A stretch of 64,000 nt of DNA from Lachnospiraceae bacterium (lineage in GTDB: Bacteria; Bacillota; Clostridia; Lachnospirales; Lachnospiraceae). The notes beneath the pieces are model-generated. The model saw only the letters and a program-made list of their open reading frames with translations. It made no database searches and was not told the origin of the DNA. The stretch lies in assembly GCA_020860755.1 (NCBI GenBank), contig JAJBTQ010000020.1, positions 44,306 to 108,305 on the forward strand. Direction: 5' to 3'. Each line of letters starts with the position of its first letter. Position 1 is the stretch's first letter. Below, piece by piece: positions 9,385 through 16,784 of this stretch. Made by a program: the position numbers and the translations under genes.

Positions 9385-9996
9385 ATGCTTTTTATTGGGA
9401 TCACCGGCGGTGTAGGGGCCGGAAAGACAGAGATCTTAAACCACATAAAAGACAACTGGTGCAGCAGGATCATGCTGGCAGATGAGATCGCACACGATGT
9501 AATGACCCCGGACGGTCGATGTTACGGACAGCTTAGGGAGCTTTTTGGCGATGACGATGTCTGGCAGGAGGACGGAAGCTTTGACCGTAAGAAACTGGCA
9601 TCCGTTTTGTTCTCCAATGATGCAAAGCGGGCAAGAGAAGATGCGATCGTTCATCCGGCCGTCAAAGAGGTGGTCCGGGAAGAATATGCCAGGGAAAAGG
9701 AGCTGGCCCGGGTGGATCTTCTCGTGCTGGAGGCAGCCCTTTTGATCGAGGAAAAATATGATGAAATCTGCGGGGAACTGTGGTATATTTATACCTCGGA
9801 AGAGAACCGAAGAGAGCGCTTAAAGGCAAGCAGGGGATATTCGGATGCGAAGGTCGATTCGATCTTTAAAACCCAGCTTTCCGAGGAGACGTTCCGCGCG
9901 CACTGCGCTGAGGTGATCGACAACAACGGGACACGAAAAGACACCTTTTTCCAGGTGGATGCGCTGATGGAGAAAAAAGGAATCCGTCCCCGTTAA
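9385..9996 (+). CDS. coaE: Dephospho-CoA kinase
   Basis: 203 residues. The P-loop is GITGGVGAGKTE at residues 5-16, followed by the CoaE-typical LADEIAHDV and a later LLVLEAALLIE. It phosphorylates the 3'-hydroxyl of dephospho-CoA, the last step of CoA synthesis. The start is eight bases after the polA stop; polA-coaE adjacency is common in Bacillota. A GC-rich inverted repeat (about 9984-10013) covers its stop codon and may link its translation to that of the next gene. Confidence 0.95.
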   Translation: MLFIGITGGVGAGKTEILNHIKDNWCSRIMLADEIAHDVMTPDGRCYGQLRELFGDDDVWQEDGSFDRKKLASVLFSNDAKRAREDAIVHPAVKEVVREEYAREKELARVDLLVLEAALLIEEKYDEICGELWYIYTSEENRRERLKASRGYSDAKVDSIFKTQLSEETFRAHCAEVIDNNGTRKDTFFQVDALMEKKGIRPR

Positions 9997-10021
9997 ACAA
10001 CCGGGGCGGACGGAGGAATCA

Positions 10022-10819
10022 ATGGAACTTTGCAGTATTGCCAGCGGCAGCAGCGGAAACTGTATCTTTGCGGGATCGGATGAGAGCCGTATCCTGCTGG
10101 ATGCCGGACTAAGCGGGATCCGGATCGAAAACGGTCTGAATGAGATCGGCTATAAGACATCGGAGATGGACGGCATCCTGATCACACATGAGCACGCGGA
10201 TCACATAAAAGGGCTCGGTGTAGTCGCAAGAAAATACGCTCTTCCCATCTACGCCACGGAAGGTACGATCGAAGAGATATGCAAAAGCTCCATGGTGGGT
10301 GAGATCGACCGTTCGCTGTTTTGCGTGATCCGTCCGGAGGTGCCGTTTCGGATCGGTGATATGACGATCACACCGATCTCCACCTCCCATGATGCGGTGG
10401 ATCCGGTCGCCTATATCATGAGGAGCGGATCTAAGTCCATGGCGGTCATCACGGATCTCGGTATCTACGATGACAATACGGTGGACAAGCTGCAGGGCCT
10501 CGATGTATTATTATTGGAGGCCAATCATGATGTTCATATGCTTCAGGTCGGGACCTATCCCTACTATTTAAAACAGCGGATCCTGGGAGAGAAGGGACAC
10601 CTCTCCAACGAACTTTCCGGGCAGCTTTTGGGACAGGTTCTTCACGACCGCTTGCGGCGGGTGATCCTGGGGCATTTAAGCAAAGAGAACAACTATCCCG
10701 AGCTCGCCTGTGAAAGCGTGCGGATGGAGATCACGATGGGGGACAACCCCTACAAGGGATCAGACTTTCCGATCGACGTGGCAAAGCGGGATGAGATATC
10801 CGAGCGGATTATATTTTAG
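10022..10819 (+). CDS. MBL-fold metallo-hydrolase (WalJ/YycJ-like)
   Basis: 265 residues. The metal-binding signature THEHADH follows a beta strand about 60 residues in. Further ligands lie in STSHDAVDP, VITDLGIY and LGHLSKENN. SIASGSSGNC at the N-terminus is typical of the YycJ/WalJ group of metallo-beta-lactamase-fold phosphodiesterases. In Bacillus this gene sits in the walRK operon and is thought to act in DNA end processing; here it follows polA and coaE with no two-component genes nearby. It is a cytoplasmic protein with no signal peptide. The substrate is unknown. Confidence 0.88.
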   Translation: MELCSIASGSSGNCIFAGSDESRILLDAGLSGIRIENGLNEIGYKTSEMDGILITHEHADHIKGLGVVARKYALPIYATEGTIEEICKSSMVGEIDRSLFCVIRPEVPFRIGDMTITPISTSHDAVDPVAYIMRSGSKSMAVITDLGIYDDNTVDKLQGLDVLLLEANHDVHMLQVGTYPYYLKQRILGEKGHLSNELSGQLLGQVLHDRLRRVILGHLSKENNYPELACESVRMEITMGDNPYKGSDFPIDVAKRDEISERIIF

Positions 10820-10900
10820 AAAACGAATATTTGCAGGATTGCGGGTGTGCCCAGGCACGGAGCAATCCGTATATCATACTATATCAAAAGGAGAACAGAC

Positions 10901-11185
10901 ATGGAAAACGGATCAGAGAAAACCGTCATCACGGTGGTAGGAAAAGATACGGTGGGGATCATCGCAAAAGTCTGCACCTATCTCGCGGAGCACAGCATCA
11001 ACATCCTGGACATCTCACAGACGATCGTGCAGGATTATTTTAATATGATGATGATCGTAGATCTCGGGAAATCTACGGTTCCCTTTGACGAGTGCGCTGC
11101 GAAGATGAACGAGATCGGAGAAGAGATCGGAGTTGTGATCACATGTCAGAGAGAAGAGATCTTCGATATGATGCACAGACTGTAG
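10901..11185 (+). CDS. ACT domain-containing protein (UPF0237 family)
   Basis: 94 residues from the ATG at 10901, which has AAAGGAG upstream; the longer frame from 10847 has no site. The whole protein is one ACT domain: VITVVGKDTVGIIAKVCTYL forms the first strand and helix, then HSINILDISQTIVQDYFNMM. Members are usually paired with a PFL (UPF0210) gene, as here, with the next start 15 bases downstream. The ACT domain probably senses an amino acid or related small ligand, but no ligand has been read from the sequence. Confidence 0.92.
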   Translation: MENGSEKTVITVVGKDTVGIIAKVCTYLAEHSINILDISQTIVQDYFNMMMIVDLGKSTVPFDECAAKMNEIGEEIGVVITCQREEIFDMMHRL

Positions 11186-11200
11186 ATGAGGAGTGTTCTT

Positions 11201-12565
11201 ATGATCAATATATATGAAGTCAACGAAACCAACCGCATGATCAGCCAGATGAATCTGGACGTCCGCACGATCACGCTCGGCATCAGTCTTCTAGACTGCA
11301 TTGACGCCGACCTTGGCACCCTGTGCCGGAACATCTATCAAAAGATCACGACTGTGGCAAAGGATCTGGTCAGTGTGGGGCAGGAGATCGAAAAGACATA
11401 CGGGATTCCCATCGTAAACAAGCGGATCTCCGTTACGCCCGTCTCCCTGCTCGGCGGGGCTGCCTGCCGGACGCCAAAGGACTATGTCCGGATCGCGAAG
11501 ACTCTGGATGAAGCGGCCCATACGGTCGGCGTGAATTTTATCGGAGGTTATTCGGCGATCGTATCGAAGGGGATGACATCAAGCGATGAGCTGTTGATCC
11601 GCTCGATCCCGGAAGCGCTGGCCTGCACGGAGCGCGTCTGCAGCTCTGTGAACGTAGGCTCCACCAAGACCGGGATCGACATGGACGCAGTACGCTTAAT
11701 GGGCGATGTCATAAAGGAGACCGCCGAGCGCACGAAAGAGAGAGATTCCTTTGGCTGCGTCAAACTTGTGGTGTTCTGCAACGCGCCGGATGACAATCCG
11801 TTTATGGCAGGCGCATTCCACGGGGTGTCCGAGGCGGACGCTGTGATCAACGTGGGCGTCAGCGGACCGGGCGTCGTAAAACAGGCTTTGGAAGAGGCGA
11901 GAGGAGAGAACTTTGAGGTTCTTTGCGAGACGATAAAAAAGACTGCGTTTAAGATCACCCGTGTGGGTCAGCTGGTCGCGAAAGAAGCATCAAAGATGCT
12001 GGGGATCCCCTTCGGCATCATTGATCTGTCTCTGGCTCCGACTCCGGCGGTCGGTGACAGTGTAGCCGGCATTTTGGAAGAGATCGGCTTAGAGCGCGCA
12101 GGCGCGCCGGGTACGACAGCTGCCCTGGCCATGTTAAACGACCAGGTCAAGAAGGGCGGCATCATGGCCTCCTCCTATGTAGGGGGCTTAAGCGGCGCCT
12201 TTATCCCGGTCAGTGAAGATCAGGGAATGATCCGTGCGGTTCAGGACGGGGCACTGACGGTAGAAAAGCTTGAGGCTATGACCTGTGTCTGTTCCGTCGG
12301 ACTGGACATGATCGCGATTCCGGGCGACACAACGGCGAGTACGATCTCCGGCATTATCGCGGATGAGATGGCGATTGGCATGGTCAACCAGAAGACGACA
12401 GCCGTCCGTCTGATCCCCGTGATCGGAAAGGGCGTCGGTGAGACCGCAGAGTTTGGCGGGCTGCTTGGCTACGCGCCCATCATGCCGGTCAACTCCTTTT
12501 CCTGTGAGACATTTGTAGACCGCGGCGGGCGGATCCCCGCACCGGTACATTCCTTTAAAAACTGA
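11201..12565 (+). CDS. PFL family protein (UPF0210/DUF711)
   Basis: 454 residues from the ATG at 11201, behind GAGGAG at 11188-11193. The N-terminal [16 protein letters not shown] and the later [28 protein letters not shown] and PVIGKGVGE segments are hallmarks of this family. It has a pyruvate-formate-lyase-like barrel fold but lacks the PFL glycyl-radical motif. The function is not established. The conserved ACT partner lies directly upstream, so the two probably form a ligand-regulated pair. The next gene, purO, starts 18 bases later; the purine link may be only positional. Confidence 0.93.
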   Translation: MINIYEVNETNRMISQMNLDVRTITLGISLLDCIDADLGTLCRNIYQKITTVAKDLVSVGQEIEKTYGIPIVNKRISVTPVSLLGGAACRTPKDYVRIAKTLDEAAHTVGVNFIGGYSAIVSKGMTSSDELLIRSIPEALACTERVCSSVNVGSTKTGIDMDAVRLMGDVIKETAERTKERDSFGCVKLVVFCNAPDDNPFMAGAFHGVSEADAVINVGVSGPGVVKQALEEARGENFEVLCETIKKTAFKITRVGQLVAKEASKMLGIPFGIIDLSLAPTPAVGDSVAGILEEIGLERAGAPGTTAALAMLNDQVKKGGIMASSYVGGLSGAFIPVSEDQGMIRAVQDGALTVEKLEAMTCVCSVGLDMIAIPGDTTASTISGIIADEMAIGMVNQKTTAVRLIPVIGKGVGETAEFGGLLGYAPIMPVNSFSCETFVDRGGRIPAPVHSFKN

Positions 12566-12583
12566 TTTAAGAAAGGAGCACAC

Positions 12584-13297
12584 ATGCAAAAGAATTCAAT
12601 CGCCGACCTTCTTGCATCCAACCCCTATCCCGGAAGAGGGATCATCCTCGGCAAGACTCCGGGCGGAACAAAGGCGGTCGCTGCCTACTTTATCATGGGC
12701 AGGAGCGCAAACAGCCGCAACCGCATCTTTGTGACGGAGGGGGAGGGCATCCGCACGGAGGCCTTTGAGCCGGAAAAAATGGAGGACCCGAGCCTTGTCA
12801 TCTATGCACCGGTCCGCGTGCTGGGCAATAAGACCATCGTCACGAACGGAGATCAGACTGACACGATCTATGAGTGCATGGACAAACAGATGACATTCGA
12901 GCAGGCTCTCCGCACCCGTACCTTCGAGCCCGATGCGCCGAACTACACGCCCCGCATCTCCGGTGTCATCCACATAGAGAACGGAAACTACAACTATGCG
13001 CTCTCCATCATAAAGACAGGCGACGGAGATCCCTCCGCCTGTGACCGCTTCATGTTTGCCTACAATGCACCGCTTCCCGGTGAGGGACACTTCCTCCACA
13101 CCTATATGGGCGATGGAGATCCGCTCCCGAGCTTCGAGGGCGAGCCCGAACGCGTCGATGTACTCGAAGAGATCGATGCCTACACCGACCTCCTCTGGAA
13201 AAACCTGAACGAAGACAACAAAGTTTCTCTGTTCGTAAGGTACATAAACATTGAAGATAGAACCTACGAGACAAGAATCCTTAACAAGAACCAATAA
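12584..13297 (+). CDS. purO: IMP cyclohydrolase, PurO-type
   Basis: 237 residues with an AAAGGAG site. LLASNPYPGRGIILGKTPGG and YFIMGRSANSRNR at the N-terminus and NYTPRISGVI in the middle match the archaeal-type IMP cyclohydrolase (PurO/IMP_cyclohyd) also found in Clostridia. It closes FAICAR to IMP, the final step of de novo purine synthesis. Bacteria usually do this with the N-terminal domain of bifunctional PurH. Here the following gene carries only the transformylase half, so the two steps are split over two adjacent genes. A long hairpin separates them. Confidence 0.9.
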   Translation: MQKNSIADLLASNPYPGRGIILGKTPGGTKAVAAYFIMGRSANSRNRIFVTEGEGIRTEAFEPEKMEDPSLVIYAPVRVLGNKTIVTNGDQTDTIYECMDKQMTFEQALRTRTFEPDAPNYTPRISGVIHIENGNYNYALSIIKTGDGDPSACDRFMFAYNAPLPGEGHFLHTYMGDGDPLPSFEGEPERVDVLEEIDAYTDLLWKNLNEDNKVSLFVRYINIEDRTYETRILNKNQ

Positions 13298-13304
13298 CTT
13301 AAAT

Positions 13305-13361
13305 GGATGTGCAAAAAACAATTCACAAGCGTGCCGCTGGTGAATTCGTTTTTGCACATCC
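13305..13361 (+). repeat. 57-nt near-perfect hairpin between purO and the AICAR transformylase gene
   Basis: Arm 13305-13326 (starting GGATGTGCAAAAA) pairs with arm 13340-13361 (ending TTTTTGCACATCC) at 20 of 22 positions. The loop can extend the stem with AGCG and CGCT around a TGC turn. There is no T-run after it, so it is not a standard intrinsic terminator. It ends nine bases before the likely ribosome binding site of the next gene. It could be an mRNA processing or stability element, a translational control hairpin or a small palindromic mobile unit. Confidence 0.85.
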
Positions 13362-13384
13362 TAGAGAAATGAGGAATATAAGAT

Positions 13385-14566
13385 ATGAATGAAATGGAGC
13401 TCAAGTACGGCTGCAACCCCAACCAAAAACCATCCCGCGTCTACATGGAAGACGGCAGTGACCTCCCGATCACAGTCCTCAACGGCAAGCCCGGATACAT
13501 CAACCTCCTCGATGCCTTAAACGGCTGGCAGCTGGTCCGGGAACTTAAAGCGGCCACCGGCCTTGCCGCCGCGACTTCTTTTAAGCACGTTTCTCCGGCA
13601 GGCGCCGCAGTGGGACTTCCGCTCTCCGACGTGGAGAGAAAGATCTACTGGGTGAGTGAGGATATGACGGAGATGTCGCCGCTCGCCTGTGCCTATGCGA
13701 GAGCGAGAGGAGCGGACCGCATGTCCTCCTTCGGAGATTTTATCTCCCTCTCCGATATCTGTGACAGGGATACAGCTCTCCTTATCAAGCCGGAGGTGTC
13801 TGACGGCATCATAGCGCCCGGATATACGGATGAGGCTTTAGAGATCCTCTCCGCGAAAAAGAAGGGCGGCTACACCGTGATCCAGATCGATCCGGACTAT
13901 CAGCCGGCCGAGATCGAGCACAAGCAGGTGTTTGGCGTCACGTTTGAGCAGGGAAGGAATGAGCTTGTGATCGACCGCGACTTTCTCTCCAACGTTGTGA
14001 CCAAAAATAAGGAGATCCCGGATTCCGCAAAGGTAGACCTGATCATAGCTTTGATCACACTGAAATACACGCAGTCCAATTCCGTCTGCTACGCCAAGGG
14101 TGGGCAGGCCATCGGGATCGGTGCCGGACAGCAGTCCCGTATTCACTGCACCCGCTTGGCCGGACAGAAGGCAGACAACTGGTATCTGCGTCAGGCACCG
14201 CAGGTCTTAACGCTTCCTTTTAAAGAGGGAATCAAGAGAGCTGACCGCGACAATGCCATCGACCTCTATATCGGGGACGAATATATGGATATCCTTGCGG
14301 ACGGCGCGTGGGAGAACGTGTTCACAGAGAAACCACCGGTGTTTACCGCAGAGGAGAAAAAAGCCTGGCTTGAGGGCAATACCGACGTGGCATTAGGCTC
14401 CGACGCATTTTTCCCGTTTGGGGATAACATCGAGCGCGCCAGAAAGAGCGGTGTGAAATATGTCGCCGAACCCGGCGGATCCATCCGCGATGACAACGTG
14501 ATCGAGACCTGCGACAAGTACGGGATGGCGATGTGCTTTACCGGGATCCGGCTGTTCCACCATTGA
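13385..14566 (+). CDS. purH: AICAR transformylase, stand-alone
   Basis: 393 residues with a GAGGAAT site. It begins directly in the transformylase half: MELKYGCNPNQKPS, then ATSFKHVSPAGAAVG, SFGDFISLSD and a C-terminal GDNIERA and PGGSIRDD. TSFKHVSPAGAA contains the catalytic Lys-His pair of AICAR transformylase. The N-terminal IMP cyclohydrolase (MGS-like) domain of standard PurH is absent, and PurO upstream supplies that activity. It formylates AICAR with 10-formyl-tetrahydrofolate. There is no nearby terminator; a new promoter for amt follows about 90 bases after the stop. Confidence 0.93.
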   Translation: MNEMELKYGCNPNQKPSRVYMEDGSDLPITVLNGKPGYINLLDALNGWQLVRELKAATGLAAATSFKHVSPAGAAVGLPLSDVERKIYWVSEDMTEMSPLACAYARARGADRMSSFGDFISLSDICDRDTALLIKPEVSDGIIAPGYTDEALEILSAKKKGGYTVIQIDPDYQPAEIEHKQVFGVTFEQGRNELVIDRDFLSNVVTKNKEIPDSAKVDLIIALITLKYTQSNSVCYAKGGQAIGIGAGQQSRIHCTRLAGQKADNWYLRQAPQVLTLPFKEGIKRADRDNAIDLYIGDEYMDILADGAWENVFTEKPPVFTAEEKKAWLEGNTDVALGSDAFFPFGDNIERARKSGVKYVAEPGGSIRDDNVIETCDKYGMAMCFTGIRLFHH

Positions 14567-14653
14567 GGCGGGCGGTAAAATTGCACAAAAACTGAATAAA
14601 AAGCTATACAATTTCAACAAAACGCTGAATTTAGAAAAATTTTAGAATTCAGG

Positions 14654-14682
14654 TTGACTTTTGATGCATTTTCGAATAAGAT
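14654..14682 (+). promoter_or_regulatory. Predicted promoter of the amt leader
   Basis: TTGACT (14654-14659), 17 bases, TAAGAT (14677-14682). Transcription would begin near 14689, just before the first of two hexaloop hairpins, giving a ~155-nt leader ahead of the transporter gene. Confidence 0.6.
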
Positions 14683-14694
14683 ACCACTATCAAA

Positions 14695-14820
14695 GGCAAG
14701 GGTGCTGCGAAGATTAACTTCCGGTGCTCTTTCTTTGGTTTATTTTTAATTTACGGCACAAGGGCGTGTAGTCTGTTTTTCAGGCGACACGCCTTTTTTT
14801 ATTTGTTTGTTTTGTGCCGT
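14695..14820 (+). promoter_or_regulatory. ANTAR-type antitermination leader with terminator, upstream of amt
   Basis: Two short hairpins carry hexaloops of the form AANGRY: AAGGGT (14698-14703) closed by GC/GC, and AAGGGC (14760-14765) closed by CAC/GTG. The known target of ANTAR-domain antiterminators is a pair of hexaloop hairpins with A at loop position 1 and G at position 4, the second overlapping a terminator. Here the second hairpin shares bases with the left arm (GGCGTGT, 14763-14769) of a terminator whose right arm is ACACGCC (14787-14793), followed by TTTTTTT. An outer repeat, ACGGCACAA (14753-14761) and TTGTGCCGT (14812-14820), encloses it. The ~50-base spacing between the two hairpins is longer than I would expect. 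Confidence 0.5.
14762..14800 (+). terminator. Intrinsic terminator (attenuator) in the amt leader
   Basis: AGGCGTGT-type left arm and ACACGCCT right arm with a ~17-base loop, followed by seven T. It lies about 46 bases before the transporter start, and no gene ends just upstream, so it acts as an attenuator. Confidence 0.8.
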
Positions 14821-14846
14821 CGGAAAGGGAAAAGGAGGATGTGAGT

Positions 14847-16607
14847 ATGACGCAGCAAATTTTAAACCTGATCAATGACAACGTGTTTGGCGTATGGTTT
14901 CTGATCGGTGCAGCCTTAGTCTTCTGGATGCAGGCGGGCTTTGCAATGGTAGAGGCAGGATTTACCCGCGCGAAGAACACCGGAAATATCCTGATGAAGA
15001 ATCTGATGGACTTCTGTATTGGAACCGTCGTGTTTATCGTGATCGGCTTTTCGCTTCTTATGGGAGAGGATCTGATCGGACTGATCGGAAAACCGGGATT
15101 TGATATCTTTACCTCCTATGCAAATTTCAGTTTCTCGGATTTCGTGTTCAATCTGGTCTTCTGTGCGACAACGGCAACCATCGTATCCGGTGCCGTAGCC
15201 GAGCGGACAAAGTTCCTGTCCTACATTCTCTATTCGGCCGTACTTTCCGCTTTGATCTATCCCATCGAAGCGCATTGGATCTGGGGCGGCGGCTGGCTTT
15301 CCCAGCTCGGATTCCACGATTTTGCCGGCTCCTGTGCCATCCACATGGTCGGCGGGATATGCGCACTGATTGCTGCGGCAATGCTGGGACCCCGGATCGG
15401 AAAATTTGTAAAGGACAAGGACGGGAAAGTGACAAAGGTCAACGCGATCCCCGGACACAACCTGGCGCTGGGATGCCTGGGCGTCTTTATTCTCTGGCTC
15501 GGCTGGTACGGCTTTAACGGAGCTGCCGCGACGAGCGTGGAACAGATGGGATCCATTTTCCTTACAACGACGATCGCGCCTGCTGTGGCAACGGTAGTGT
15601 GTATGATCTTTACCTGGATAAAATATGACAAGCCGGATGTCTCAATGTGCTTAAACGCCGCGCTCGCAGGGCTTGTGGCGATCACGGCGGGCTGTGACGC
15701 GGTAAATGCCGCGGGGGCAGTCATCATCGGCGGGGTTGCCGGACTGCTGGTCGTGTTCGGCGTCTGGTTTTTGGATTACAAGCTTCACGTCGACGACCCG
15801 GTTGGTGCCGTAGCGGTCCACTGCTTAAACGGCATCTGGGGTACGCTTGCCGTCGGCCTGTTTGCAACGAGTGTCACACCCGGCTACTCTATAGCGGACA
15901 AGAGCGGGAACACCCTTGTTGGACTCTTTTACGGAGGCGGTGTTAAGCTTTTGGGACTGCAGGCGCTCGGCGTAGTCGCTGTTATGGCCTGGGCAGCTGC
16001 GGCAGTCTCGGTCACGTTCCTTATTATTAAAAAGACAGCCGGGCTGCGTGTCAGCGCAGAGGATGAGATCATGGGACTCGATCAGGCAGAGCACGGCTTG
16101 GCCAGTGCCTATGCGGATTTCGCTCTGACATCCAGCATCAACAACTTTTCATCTCAGGCACAGGTTGAGCTCCCGAAAGATGCGGTGCCGATCGACGATG
16201 CGGTTCCGGTCCAGCTTCGCACGCCGGACCCTTCGGTCGCAACGGCAAGCGATGTGCCGATCACAAAGATCGCCATCTTTGCAAAGCAGAGCAGTTTTGA
16301 TACCCTGCGTACTGAGCTCTCAAAGATTGGGATCACCGGCATGACGGTGACCAACGTGCTGGGCTGCGGCGTACAGCGCGGCCAGACGAGCCGATACCGT
16401 GGTGTCCCGATGGAGATGAACCTTTTGCCTAAGATCAAGGTGGAGATCGTGGTCAGCAAAGTCTCGCCGCGTCTCGTCATTGATACGGCAAAGAAGGCGC
16501 TCTACACCGGACACATGGGTGACGGCAAGATCTTTGTTTACAGCGTGGAGAATGTAATCCGCGTCAGCACTGGCGCAGAGGGCTATGAGGCATTGCAGGA
16601 CTATTAA
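14847..16607 (+). CDS. amt: Ammonium transporter with C-terminal PII (GlnB/GlnK-like) domain
   Basis: 586 residues from the ATG at 14847 (AAGGAGG eight bases upstream). Residues 1 to about 410 form the eleven-helix Amt channel, with FWMQAGFAMVEAGFTRAKN near the start. The twin-His positions lie in IYPIEAHWIWGG and VGAVAVHCLNGIWG. After a ~55-residue linker, residues about 471-586 form a complete PII domain: ITKIAIFAKQ, a T-loop with GCGVQRGQTSRYRG, IKVEIVVS and GDGKIFVY. PII proteins sense ATP/ADP and 2-oxoglutarate and plug Amt pores through the T-loop. Here sensor and channel are covalently joined, so no separate glnK is needed. Regulation looks like RNA attenuation in the leader. Confidence 0.95.
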   Translation: MTQQILNLINDNVFGVWFLIGAALVFWMQAGFAMVEAGFTRAKNTGNILMKNLMDFCIGTVVFIVIGFSLLMGEDLIGLIGKPGFDIFTSYANFSFSDFVFNLVFCATTATIVSGAVAERTKFLSYILYSAVLSALIYPIEAHWIWGGGWLSQLGFHDFAGSCAIHMVGGICALIAAAMLGPRIGKFVKDKDGKVTKVNAIPGHNLALGCLGVFILWLGWYGFNGAAATSVEQMGSIFLTTTIAPAVATVVCMIFTWIKYDKPDVSMCLNAALAGLVAITAGCDAVNAAGAVIIGGVAGLLVVFGVWFLDYKLHVDDPVGAVAVHCLNGIWGTLAVGLFATSVTPGYSIADKSGNTLVGLFYGGGVKLLGLQALGVVAVMAWAAAAVSVTFLIIKKTAGLRVSAEDEIMGLDQAEHGLASAYADFALTSSINNFSSQAQVELPKDAVPIDDAVPVQLRTPDPSVATASDVPITKIAIFAKQSSFDTLRTELSKIGITGMTVTNVLGCGVQRGQTSRYRGVPMEMNLLPKIKVEIVVSKVSPRLVIDTAKKALYTGHMGDGKIFVYSVENVIRVSTGAEGYEALQDY

Positions 16608-16625
16608 AAGATGCAGCTCTTTCGC

Positions 16626-16710
16626 AATGAAAAGTTCCATCTCTTCCATAAATAAAAAGCTCTGTCTCTTCTATTATAATAATGAAAAGCCTGGGCTCTT
16701 CCATAAATAA
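16626..16710 (+). repeat. Two imperfect direct repeats upstream of the trigger-factor-like gene
   Basis: A 30-base unit at 16626-16655 recurs at 16681-16710 with 24 of 30 bases equal. The shared ends are AATGAAAAG and CTCTTCCATAAATAA, and the period is 55 bases. A partial, diverged third copy lies between them. No open frame is evident here. Confidence 0.65.
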
Positions 16711-16711
16711 C

Positions 16712-16740
16712 TGTACATGGAAAAGTTTTCCGTGTATAAT
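16712..16740 (+). promoter_or_regulatory. Predicted promoter of the trigger-factor-like gene with a palindrome in the spacer
   Basis: TGTACA (16712-16717), 17 bases, TATAAT (16735-16740). The spacer holds the palindrome GGAAAA-G-TTTTCC (16719-16731), a plausible operator. The start codon lies 44 bases downstream. Confidence 0.55.
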
Positions 16741-16784
16741 TTAGAAGTCTGCAGGATTAAACTCAATACTTCGGGAGAATATTT

